DNA from: Apus apus
Taxonomy: Eukaryota > Chordata > Aves > Apodiformes > Apodidae
Assembly (NCBI RefSeq): GCF_020740795.1
Contig: NC_067301.1
Location: 2,480,001-2,544,000, forward strand
Direction: 5' to 3'
DNA: 64,000 nucleotides
Below the pieces are notes generated by a model. The model had not been told where the DNA came from, searched no databases, and saw only the letters and a program-made list of their open reading frames with translations. Shown piece after piece: positions 29,401 to 40,064 of the stretch; position 1 is the stretch's first letter; every line of letters begins with the position of its first letter. The translations under genes were made by a program, and so were the position numbers.

Positions 29401-31984
29401 TCTTTTTTTCTTTTGAATTGTCTTGGACCCTCAACCTGTCTCAATGCTCAGTAGTCCAGCAGTGTGGCATTAGCACATCAGCCTGGCCCCTGGGTGACTG
29501 CACTGCAGCAGCTGCAGAGGGGTGGCACCAGGATGGGAAAACACTGTTGTGGCAATGCTGTGAGTGCAGGTGGTGTAGGCACTTGGAATGCAGATTCTTT
29601 ACATCCATTTTATGACACTTGTTTTTAGAGTTGGCCTTAGATGGAAACAAACACTCCCAAGACAGTCCCTACCTGCCCAGAGGGTGACACTTGTTAAATT
29701 GTATTTAAAGTCAAGGCTTAGAAGGACTTTCTGATTGTTCCATGACAGGGTTTAAAGGTATGTCAGGGAGAGAGTGAACCTCAGCATGAGCAGAGGAGAA
29801 CAGCCATGCTGCTGAGCTTTCTTAGATGGACTGCTGGAAAGGTAGATAGTTCCTCTGTTTTCTTTCTGCCACTTAATCAGCTTGGAGGGCAGCTGCAGGA
29901 AGCCAGGTTCCTCTGAGATGAGAAGTCTGCATTAACCACTTGGCTTCTTGGAGTCTTGGCAGATCAGGTAGAGCTGCTACTCCTGATATACTGAAGACTG
30001 GAGACATGATGGATTGCCACAAGGCAGTCTCAGTCCTACTGCTTTTGGAGAGCTCTCAAGATCATTAGCACATGCCTTTAGTTTGCAGCATCTGGGTGGG
30101 TGGCAGCAGAATGCATCAGGAGATAGAGCAGAGGCTTATTAGCTGTGAAAAGGTTAAAATAAAATAGCAGTTTTCTTCCACTGTGAACCATGTGCCACAC
30201 TGGAGTGCTTACAGAGAGAGAGTATCTTGTTCTTTGGAGCAAAGGCTGTAACAGTCAACCTGCTACCAAGTCTTTTCTCCTCTCTTATTTGTCTTTACAA
30301 GACTGCTGTGAAACATTTGAAGTTGGAGCATAGGGAACAAACACCTTACCTCTTCAAAAGGTTCACGTTGAGGAATCTTTGTAGTTGTTGGTGGAGGCAG
30401 CAGAACCCAAGTTAATGTCTCCATTAAGAGAGGCACAAAGTAGGACAGTGGTTTTCCCAGGGCAGAGCTGGTAGGGATGACAGTCAGCAAACACCACTTT
30501 GGAGTCCCAGGCTCGGAATACTAACTTCAAGTCCAGTGGTTTTGTATCTTGTGTATTCCATCCATCCCCAGCTTTTCTTGCACTCTGCAGGGGAATTCCC
30601 ACCTTTCCACCACACACACCACACTGGTTTTCCTGTCCCCTGTCTGCTCTGAACATCAGCTGGAGCAGAAAGAAGGCCGTGGTCATCTGTAGTTCAAGAA
30701 GGAAACAGCTCAGAAATCATTCTGGTTTTCCCTTTTTAGGTTCATTCAGATTCAAAAGCTGGTCCCCAGTTCTGCTGGCTGGGGATCCTTTTTGGGAAGA
30801 CAATCTTGCACTAAGATGGCCTCAAGTTAATGAAATATTCTGTGGGTTCATTGAGGTTTTAAGAATAATAATTAGCTTGGAAATGTCTCCTGACATCATC
30901 TTAGCCTAGGTCTCATGGTAACAGAGCAAGACCTTCAGCTTTCATGTAAAATCACTCCCTAAGTTTAGGAAGCCTTCTGTGTAGCAGCAGCTCAGCTCAC
31001 TCAGCAGCAGCCCTTTGTTTTTCCAAGTTGACTTGGGGACATCCTGCTTGTTACTGGTTCATCCTAGAGCAGCTCAACAGTTCTTGAAGAATCATCCAAC
31101 AACAGAACCCCGTAGTGATGAGTTTTAAAAGAATCTACCCACTGAAGCCAACAAAAAAGACATCAGATAGCCTTGGGTGATTTGGTCCTGGGTGTCAGTG
31201 TGCCCAGTGTGCCCGGGGGTGACAGAGAAGGGCAATCTTTGTGAAGATTGCTGGGACAGAGACAGTTACACTTAGACGGGCCTCGTTTGCTAGAGTTGGC
31301 ACCCAGACACAGATCCAGACCAGCTGCTGCTTTCACTGCGCAAGCTCTAAGGTGTCTACGTGTCCCTGTGCATGGCACAGCCTTGTCACTTTTGTCCTGC
31401 CCATTGTCACTGCTCCATCCCACAGGCCACCACCAGCACGGCCCGCTCAGGTCCCCGTTGCTGCCATTCGGGCGCTCATTGCCAGCTGGGTGGATTTGGG
31501 TTAGCAGCTGACGCGGGAGCCCCTAACTCTGCTTTTCCTGTGTGTCCTTTCCACCTCGGGGGTGCCTTTAGGAAGCAAAAGCAGCGGCTCGAACCGAAGC
31601 ACCAGCGAGAACAGCAGGAGGGCGGCGGGCAGGGAGAAGGAGCGCAAGTCGGCCGGCAGCGGCAGCGAGTCCGACCACACGGCCCGCAGCGGCGCCAGCC
31701 TCGTGCGGCGGGACCGGCCCCTCAGCCAGCTCAGCCACCGCAGCCACGTCTCTGCCACCCACAGCGAGAGGAGCCACCACAGCCACCATTCCTACGGTCC
31801 CCCAGGAGTCCCACCCCTCTACAGTCTCCCCAAGCTGGGCTCCAAAGTCTACGGGACGAGCGGACCCCCGGGAGGACCCCCCGTGAGGGAACTGAGCTCT
31901 GTTCCGCCGGAGCTGACGGGGAGCCGGCAGTCCTTCCAGAAGGCTATGGGCAACCCTTGTGAATTCTTTGTCGACATCATGTGA
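2418..31984 (+). CDS. DVL1: Dishevelled 1 (DVL1), 5'-truncated by window edge; 12 coding exons
   Basis: DVL1 is the cytoplasmic hub of Wnt signalling, relaying Frizzled/LRP6 to beta-catenin and planar-polarity branches. Coding exons: 2418-2530, 12758-12896, 18077-18170, 18998-19067, 19728-19867, 20185-20261, 20744-20811, 21985-22134, 26077-26208, 27051-27218, 27701-27907, 31572-31984. All junctions are GT-AG and keep frame; together they encode 589 aa after one leading base of a split codon. Order seen: Ser-rich linker with [17 protein letters not shown]-type acidic stretch, basic [11 protein letters not shown] tract, PDZ domain (exons 4-7 here, with [20 protein letters not shown]), DEP domain (exons 9-10, with [15 protein letters not shown] and YYVFGDLC), Pro-rich segment, and the invariant C-terminus [10 protein letters not shown]. 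The N-terminal DIX domain (about 118 aa in human) is upstream of the window. DVL1 rather than DVL2/3 is supported by synteny and the [18 protein letters not shown] segment. Confidence 0.96.
2531..12757 (+). other. DVL1 10.2-kb intron, no gene recognised
   Basis: This large intron is bounded by GTGAGT (2531) and TTCCCAG (12757). No exon-like conserved protein segment was seen on either strand. It contains an AT run at 7558-7600 and a group of TAATTA-type palindromes at 5395-5553. Open frames here are short and unrelated to known families by eye. Confidence 0.7.
12897..18076 (+). other. DVL1 5.2-kb intron, no gene recognised
   Basis: The donor GTAGGG follows the acidic Ser-rich exon; the acceptor CCCTCAG lies at 18076. 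Contents seen: a CR1 3'-end relic (15716-15776) and T-rich stretches with GTTTTTTGTTG-type repeats at 17125-17190. Nothing coding was recognised. Confidence 0.7.
15716..15776 (+). repeat. CR1 LINE 3'-end relic
   Basis: The text GATCTTTAAGGTCCTTTCTG followed by the terminal ATTCTGTGATTCTATGA repeat is the 3' end of a chicken-repeat-1 LINE in plus orientation. Only about 60 bp is recognisable, as expected for a severely 5'-truncated old copy. Confidence 0.85.
22063..22134 (+). other. DVL1: Alternatively spliced 72-nt segment of a DVL1 exon (alternative 5' splice site)
   Basis: The exon starting at 21985 has a far donor (GTAAGT at 22135) and an internal near donor (GTATGA at 22063). Both end in phase 1 and both join the next exon (26077) in frame. 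The far donor adds 24 Ser/Thr-rich residues beginning [15 protein letters not shown] and reads on through DSEKLEESPL; the near donor gives PRYELEESPL. Human DVL1 is known in the same two forms, one with a GTSPCSS... insert and one reading PRYELEEAPL, so the choice appears conserved. Use in this species is inferred, not shown. Confidence 0.75.
22135..26076 (+). other. DVL1 3.9-kb intron, no gene recognised
   Basis: The intron runs from GTAAGT to TTTTAG between the alternatively spliced linker exon and the first DEP exon. Apart from a short direct duplication of GGGTGAATCTCA near 25233-25258, nothing was recognised in it. Confidence 0.7.
27908..31571 (+). other. Last DVL1 intron (3.7 kb), no gene recognised
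   Basis: The donor is GTAAGA at 27908 and the acceptor CCTTTAG at 31571. It separates the Pro-rich exon from the terminal exon. No coding similarity, RNA gene or clear repeat was found. Confidence 0.7.
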
Positions 31985-34900
31985 GAGGAAAGTGCCTTCA
32001 GACTCTTGCTTGGGGGAGGGCGGGGGGTTGTTTTGGGCAACGTGGTCATTGTCGAACACTTAATGGAAGAAACTTTCGGCTGTCTTGCATGTCACGCCTC
32101 TCTGGTTTGCGATTGTGTTGGCAGAGAAATCAACAAAACAAAAAAACACACAAAAACCCAGCAAACCTCTCCCACAAAAACCAACCCAAAACATATAATC
32201 TCCTGGGACTGTTAAATATCAGCAAATTGATGGCATCTTTTCTTCATCCTTTCCCCCCCACCCCCGCCCCCTTCTTGTTTTTGATTGTGAATGGCTGGTG
32301 TATCTTCACATCTTAATGAGCTTCGGTGATTGTGGCACCTACTTCACTGCAATTAGTGTATCTTTTGGGCTGATTCAAGGACTATTCTTTCACATGACTT
32401 CTAAAGTTCCAGTAATGCATAGTAGCACTTTTATTTTCCCCTGCTTTTTCTCTTAGAAGGAAAAAAAGGAGCACTGGCTGGTATCTGTGATACTGCCCTT
32501 TACTGCTGTGTCTTGGATGCATCAACCAGCATGGCAGCACCAGCGGACAGACAACACCTGCTTGGCAAGGAGCAGGCTCAACCCAATTCCTATCTGAAGG
32601 CAAAGTTGCAGCTACCTTCTTCTGCTCAGTAGGGAGTACAAGTCAATCTTTATATTTTATTTTTAGATATTATTCTAGCAAGGGAGTGGTGGAGCCTTGC
32701 TACTGAGTGTGTTCGTTGTGCAGAGCTTGTTACTTCATGTAGTATCATGGTAGTGACTTTGTAGCTGCAGTCTGCTCCTGGGCTTTTCAGTCACACCCCT
32801 GCTGACAGCTCTGCCTGTTCTGGCTATAGTGCACACTTCCTTATAGGTTTTAAAAGTTGTTTCCACAGAAATAGGACAGTTCCTGCTATGTGATTTCCCT
32901 TAGTGTAGCTGCAGCTTTTCCCTTCTGAAGGAATATTTATCCCACCCCATCAGACACAGGTAAATCCTGGCTCCCTCTGGACATTCTGATCACCTCTTTT
33001 TCCACTTTTAATTTCTGAGCAGTATCTTTTTATTTTTCTTTTTTTCTTTTCTTTTTTTTTTTTTTAAACAGAAACCTGGAGATGTCTAATCCCAGTGGCA
33101 GTGTTACCCAAGGGAACATGTTCTGAACACAGGTGGGAGCTGGCTTTTAGCAGAGAGGTGAGAGGGTGTTTTGAGAACAGGTCAGAAATGGTACAATGAG
33201 TGAATCTCTACCTGACACAGAGTGAGGCCCATGCTAAGGCTCCTGCTGGGGGGCTTTGAATTAAGCAACTGCTGTTGTCTGTTCCCAAGATTTCATTACT
33301 GTATTTTTTGCTCTAAGGCTATGGACACTTTGATAAAGTGTGGTCAGGAACCTTCACTGACCTTTAAGAAGCTTTTATAAAAGTATCTAGATGGGGGTGT
33401 GGTAAGAGCACACCCACACTCTGTTGGGGTGGCTCATTTCATAGGAAAAATGCATTCAGCTGCAGTCACTTGGTGGCATTGACCATGGGGCCATGCCTCA
33501 GCAGAACCCTCCCTTGTGAGATACCTGCTTCTGGCAGGTTTTAGGACAGGTGCTTTAAAATCACTCTTTTTTTGTTTATAAGCATTTTCTTCACTGGTAA
33601 GAAGCTTCTCTTTGGTATGTTCCATGCTTGTGGGTAGTGTGAATATCCAACATGAATGTCAAAAGAGAATGTCTTTCTGACTATATACGTTGTAGTTTCA
33701 CCTTCCTTTGTCACCCTGAAAAATTGCTCTTCAAACTGTCCATTATTTATGTTCATTCTGATAGATTTTTCACTTCTTTTCTTACTGCAGGTCAGTGTGT
33801 AAACACATCCCTTTTACACAAGGCAGAGTAACATTTTGTGTCAATTGGAGACTTAAGTCTCACTTGGAGAAGGGAGCCAGGCATTGAGCAAGCTGTGTGT
33901 CACTGACTAGGTACTTCAGTTCCTGGGCTTCTAAACTGGCTTTGAACAGGTGTTTTTTTCCCAAAAAAGTCTCCTGAAGAGCTACATAATGTTTCTGAAA
34001 GTGGTGCATCCATCTGATGGGCTGGCACAGAATGCAAAGCTGGTGATGGCTTGCTCAAAATAACAGCACTACCTAAAGCCTGACTGTGCAGAGTATCCTT
34101 TCTTTTTTTCCTTTCCTCCTCCTGGGAACACAGCAAAGATGCTAACTCAACTCAGCAAAGTATTTTGGAAGATTGACATTTAAAGCAATGAAAGAAATCA
34201 GGGTAAAGTAATTCTGCTACGTCTCCAGGAGACACTGGTAAGGAGTCTGTGACTTTACTGACAATCACTAGTGGTTCTACTTTTAAATTAATTTTAATTT
34301 CTCTGGACTCTTATATATTACAATTTTTCTGGCCCACTTTGTCTTAAGGCAGAACTTGCAGGGCTGGAGCAAAAGACTGTCATTTTCATAAGATACTTTG
34401 AAAAGGGATTAAAGCTGGGGGCTGAGCTTTCACCCACGGAAGGAACATGTTCCTCCTGTCTTTTCAAGAGTTCCCATTTACACACCTGCTGGGTTTTTTT
34501 GTCTTGGTGTTAAACGCTGTTGGCAGAAACTGTTCTGTGTCTTTGCTGGTCTTTGCTGCTATGTTGAAATGACTGTGTTATATACTTGTGTGTTTGTGGG
34601 TAACTGGAGTGAGGCTGACAGTCCAGAACATCCACGTGGGCAAGTGTCTGTCTGCTGAGGAAATCCAGCTGCTAAACCCAGCCTGGATTAGCTTCACCCA
34701 CAACTGGGCATCCAGTTCAGGCAAATCATGAGTGCTCTGGAGGCACTGACAGCTGTGCTGGGTGGTTAATAGTGTAGAGCTTGGAGAACCTGCTGCTACA
34801 GAGAGAGAAGAATGTAAATGACCCTTCTGTGACCAGTGCAATACATAATGGCCACTGTCTGTAGAGCAAAAGCTGAATTTCCCCACTTTGTAGTGTGCAG

Positions 34901-36130
34901 TGGAGAGGCTGGTTGGAATGAATGGGAAGTTAGGCCTGGAACTTTGCTAGCTCTTCATTTTCAGAGGTGAATGAAGACAGGAGATTTCCCACATCCCATC
35001 CTTGGCTTTCAATGCCTGTGCATGTGTCTGTGCAACAAGGGGCCTTGGGGGCCAACTGTGAGCTTCTCCCATGTGGTAGGGTAGAACCTGCAGAAGGAAA
35101 TGCCACTGATGCCAGTGAAGCTAACCAGAATAGGAGGTGCTGTGCCAGGTGGAAGAAAATATGAAGGCTGGAGTCCTGCAAAACTGTTTGTTTCTCTCAC
35201 CTGAAATGTTTATCTGATTTTAATGTCAAGTAACTGGCACTGGCTGGGCTCTAGAGAGCAGGACCTGTGCCTCTAATGATGATGAGAAGTTATGGGTTTG
35301 CTACATGGGGCATTGAAACAACCTCATAACAGGAGCCTTAAATAGTTGACATTTTTATTCTGGAAGTGACACCCTCAGTTACCTGCCTGTGCTCTGCAGC
35401 TGAGCTTCAGATTCACACACACCTGCCCACACCTTTTAACAGGGACTAACAGGGATGTTTGGAAGATCACAGAAAATGGTAATAAAGCAGTTTGGGATGA
35501 TGTCTCCTACCCAAAGGAGGCAGTATCTGCAGGGGCTCTGTACCCACCCAGCATATTGATTCGGAGCAGTTAAGGGTTTTGGCAAATAGTCTTAAAAGCA
35601 CTGCTGTTGTCTTTTACCTCCTGTTAATAAATCTCCTTTTCAAAGGTAACAGTCCCCTGGACACTTTAGCCAAAGGCATATTGGATGGCAAGCAATGATG
35701 CACAGACGTTGACTTTTGCTGTTATTTTTGCTCTGCTCAAATGGGCAGTCCCTTCTTGAGACTCGACAGCTCATGAGTTGATGTAATTGTTTTTGTTTTG
35801 CATTTAACTGGATTGTAATAAGATTGACTTAAAATTATTAATTCTAATCAGTGATTAGAAAGACATGTAAAGAATTTTATGTACAGTAGAGGAACAAAGT
35901 TACATGATTTTAAATAATGAAAACCCAGACTATCACCTATTCTAGAATTGGTTCTACTCCAAGAGTGACCTCTTACTAGCATGGACTGCACTGTTCCTGT
36001 TAAATGTCTATTGCATAATTGAATTCTTTTTTGTAGATACTGTATTAAAACCCAAGTGTCTGTATAGTTAATATATAGCTGCTTATGTGTAAATGCTATT
36101 TTAAACACTAAAAAGCTTTTAATTTTATGT
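31985..36130 (+). other. Probable DVL1 3'UTR and downstream DNA
   Basis: The stretch begins directly after the DVL1 TGA. It has AT-rich UTR-like texture, an A/C-rich run at 32129-32190 and a long pyrimidine tract at 33021-33066. Possible poly(A) signals are AATAAA at 35481 and 35626 and ATTAAA at 36044, the last preceded by a perfect Pumilio-type TGTAGATA at 36032-36039. The true transcript end cannot be fixed from sequence. Confidence 0.4.
36044..36049 (+). promoter_or_regulatory. Candidate distal DVL1 poly(A) signal (ATTAAA)
   Basis: ATTAAA sits in an AT-rich block and is followed by the GT-rich AAGTGTCTGTATAG, a typical cleavage-site arrangement. AATAAA hexamers at 35481-35486 and 35626-35631 are equally possible ends. 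Confidence 0.3.
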
Positions 36131-39100
36131 GATAACCACAGTGTATGTCTTCAGTTCTTTGCAATGCTGCTTTATCTTTCATTGAAGAATGAGGGAATAT
36201 CAGCTGAATCTTCATCTTTTTATTTTTTCCCTGCCACCCTGAAGTTGTGTCCTCTCCATGGAGGACTGCTGAGGAGCTCATGCTAGGCAGGCTGGAGTTC
36301 TGTGATATCTTGGGACTTCAGAAGTGCTCACAGTACTAAATATGGCAGAAACCCTGTAAATGTTCACCTCTGACCCAAGTTACAGATGGTTCATCCACAG
36401 AGGCCCAGCCTTCCCTGGGAGCTGATGACATCTGGCTGCAAACACAAGGCCCTGCAGCTGTAGCTACAAGCTCACGACTAACAGATGGGTGGAAAAGTTG
36501 TGCTTTCCCCCTAAACTGCCCTACCTCTTAATTACTGAGCTTCTCCCTCTTGCAGCTTGGCAGGAGTAGATACACAGGAGAGGCTGAAGAAAGTTTGTGG
36601 AAGTCAAAGACAGCTGGAGGATATGTCCTGTTACAAAGAGATGAGCTGGAGCAAGTTGTCCTGCCTGCAGACCCAGGAGATTCACCTGCTGGTAGAACCC
36701 ATCAGTGTATTCAGCTGCTGATTTGAATGTTCCCTTTTTCTGGACTCACAAGCTCCAGCTCCACAAGCTAGGATCATTAGGACACCACTTTGCAGACTAA
36801 CTGGTAAGCCAGAGAGCATTTGTCATGCAACAGAAGGACACCCAGCCTCCCTGTAGGGTCTGAGTGGTTCATGTACAATGAACAGCCCCAGCTTGATGAG
36901 GCAGATGCCCTCTTAGCTGGTAGAGATCAAGCAGCAAAGGGAGAGACAAAGTAGAAGCCACTAAGGAGAAACTAATTATAAGTGGCACAATTCTGCAGCA
37001 AGTTTATGTGAGAGCCTGTGAAAAAGTCTAGCAGAGTTTCCCATATTCTCCCTTTCAAACCACATTTGTTTACATAGGGTGCAAAATGGTCTAGCCAGCA
37101 TTTTCCCAGTTAGGTGAATATTAAACGGTCAGAGTTTTTGACACAGTCTTGCAGCCTTTCACTGCAGGGCCTGATGGATTCCAGCTGACCCCATATGAAT
37201 TGTCTGCAGGTGACTGGGGCTGGCTGAACTATTAATCAGCTGCTTTTCCCTTCCTCCCTCCCCCTCCTACCCTCCCCTTTCTGTCTAAAGGACAAGAAAA
37301 ATCAGTCCATCATGGCTCTAGCTCTGCTGCCAGGAAGAGAAGCAGTAAAGGTGTATATTTGATTTTTCCTTCTCTATTTTTGGAATTACAATCAAAAGTT
37401 ACTTGATGCTTCTCTGCAAGAAGTCCCAGCACTGAGGTGAGGATTTACTGCTCAGATTCTCAGGTGCAACATTATGCTCATCAAGGCTTGCTGCAGTCTC
37501 CAGAAACAAGGATTTCCAGCCTTCAGGTCAGATTTTTGCTATCTTTAATCACACTGAGGAGTAGTTTTGTCAGATGTTTCCTGTTTTTTCTCAAGTACAC
37601 TGGGATAATTTTGTATGCAGGTAGCCACAGGAGTCTGGGACAGCAATGCAGTGCAGCAAAAAGCTCTTTCTTTAAGAATCAGAATACTTGTAAATTCTTT
37701 AATTGAGCTGAATTGATGAGTTAACTTCCAATACCATGTAGTGGATAGATGGAAAAACTTTGAAGTCTAATGGGGGGAATAAAAGAGCAGTACAGCTTCT
37801 TGTCAAAGTGGGTGGGGAAAGAAATGTGTGACCTGCTGTTTACTTCCTCCTGTTAGGTAGCAGTGTGAAATAATATGGAAGTTTTTCCATTTTCACCTTT
37901 TGTGGTTTGCCCCTTGATTCTTCTGCCATTTTTTGCAGGAGTATAAAGATTGTTTAAAGGATAAAAAAATCACTGTGAACAGCCTGTACTAAAATATTTC
38001 TGTTTTCACTTTGAGAAAGTATTTGTTCCTGAATAGCTGCTTAATTTCAGTGACATGAAATCAGTTTTTTAAGTATTGTATTAGCATCCAATTGTACTTT
38101 TACCAGGTTTATGAAAGGATAAGGTTGATGGCTTTGCTTAAAAAGTGTTGGAGCAAAGTGTCCTTTGCTTTTGAACTGAGAGATGTGGTGGTTGTTGTTC
38201 CATGATGCAGAATGACAAGAGATAAATCTCTGTACTCTATTGCATCTGCTCTGTTGGGAAAATATGCAGCAGAATGGCAGCTGCCACTTGGCTTGATGGG
38301 AAGAGGCACTAAGTGGCTGATATCTAATGGTAATTACTGGCTATTATTGGTAATTATTGGTAGTGCAGTCATCTAATTAACCACCTCCTATTACATCAGT
38401 GCACGTAGCAACATTTGTGGTGTGTAAGTGGACTTATGATCATTGCTGTGATACTGTGTACTCCAAGAAACTCTTCTTTCCTTTCTTGGTCTCTGCCATA
38501 GGTGTCTGCTCTGGGCTGGCTGGTTTCTCTCTAGCCTTTTGGAAGTACAGAAGTGTGTGATAAATGTGTATCCACATGTATTACAAAGAATATAATGTAA
38601 ACCACAATATTCTTCTAAGGGCCAAAAGTTCCAGACTTGCTTATTAGGTCTGAAAATATTGAAGACCAAAAGGAAATGGTGCTGCTGGGACTCTGTTGGG
38701 CAGGAATAGTGGTTCTGCAGCCACCTGTGCATGCAGCTGCATCAGGTTAGCTCTGATGAAGCACACTAAACACTTGGAAGGATGTGGAAAAATTGGAGGA
38801 GTAAAGCAGAGCAGCAGCAGGTTCTGCAGAGCAGTCTTGGGCAGGCTGAGGAGTGCTGTGTGACCCATGAATGTGCTGGTGGTGGCAGCATGACCTCTCC
38901 ACCCTCCGTGTCTGAAAAGCAGCTGGCAGAAGGCACACTGGTAGTAGCAGCATTTGGCCTCTTTTGTCCTGGATTATAGTCCTTTGGTTTTGTGGACCCA
39001 AGAGTCTCAAGTGGCAAGAGGAGAAATGAAATGCAGCTGCAGTGGGACAGAGGAGGGAAGGGCCTTGGCCTGCAGGGCACTTGGGGTCTGCAGGTCTGAG

Positions 39101-40064
39101 GTGCTGTTTCAAGGAGTTGAAGGTTTGGGGTGACCCCTGGGACTGCAGAGTCAGCTTTGTCATGCTCTGTGACTGCAGGTGGGTGGGTCTGGCAGTGCTG
39201 TGGAGCTGGCAGAGGGGACCTGGGGGCAGAGGAATTTCCCCATAGGCAAGAGCAGACAGGAGTAACACTTGAACTTGGCCTCCTGGCCTATAAAAAATGT
39301 TTCCATACAAACATACTCTCCTAGCAGGAGCAGGGAAAGGCCTTTTGTAGCCTTGCCAGGTGTGGAGGCTTCTGCATTATCTGCACTTGTACCAGTTTAC
39401 TTGCCAGCCCTGGAGCATTCTGTCCTGGCTGTGGTTTGGGCACAAACCTTTGGAACAGGGTTTCAAAGCTGTGCACCCCATTTCTTCTGCCCTGCTGTGT
39501 CTCTCTGCTGCTTTTTGCCTGTATTTTTAGGAGGGGAGGAACTTTTTGCTATGACTTTGGTTATAGTGTGATTCACACACTGTTCATTTCCGTGTGTCTT
39601 GCCTTCATTTCCATGTGCTTTGCACACAGATGTTAATGAAACACAAATGAGTCAATTGGAATTTGAATGGGCAATATACTCTTTATATCATGCATACAGC
39701 TGCCCTTACGTACCAAAATGGTTTTTGTCACATTGTGTGACAAAGTAGCCAAGAAAATAAAAAGCTCCACAGAAAACATTACTGAGCAGAAATGTAAACG
39801 TTGACTCTGGGAAGTTCTGCTTTGTGTTTCACAACAATCATCTCAAAACTGAATTTCATATTGTGAAAGAAGTGTGAAATTACTAGAAACACTTCCATTA
39901 CAATATCTAAACTTTAACAATATAATTTATTTAAAAACAAATCTCACTTTTACTGAGATTCTGGTTTGTGTAGCTATAGAGTCACCACAAATAGAATTAT
40001 CTCATTAAAATGCAGCCAGCTTTTTTTGAGGAGCAGGTGACAATGGATCTGGTTTATTTTCTGT
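36131..40064. other. Gene-poor convergent gap between DVL1 and TAS1R3
   Basis: No coding exon was recognised on either strand. The right end should contain the TAS1R3 3'UTR. The minus-strand AATAAA hexamers are at 40053-40058, just past the stop, and at 39926-39931. A 187-codon open frame on the minus strand at 38747-39310 has no recognisable family features and is probably chance. Confidence 0.6.
39926..39931 (-). promoter_or_regulatory. Candidate TAS1R3 poly(A) signal
   Basis: A minus-strand AATAAA lies about 135 bases after the TAS1R3 stop codon. A second copy at 40053-40058 is only a few bases past the stop and would give a nearly absent 3'UTR. Confidence 0.35.

Noticed and set aside
31360-32059. 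Long overlapping frames on both strands over the last DVL1 exon
   Set aside because: The DVL1 frame accounts for the conservation; the others are shadows of GC-rich coding DNA.
38747-39310. 187-codon minus-strand frame between DVL1 and TAS1R3
   Set aside because: No signal peptide, domain, splice pattern or resemblance to a known protein; length is compatible with chance in moderately GC-rich DNA.
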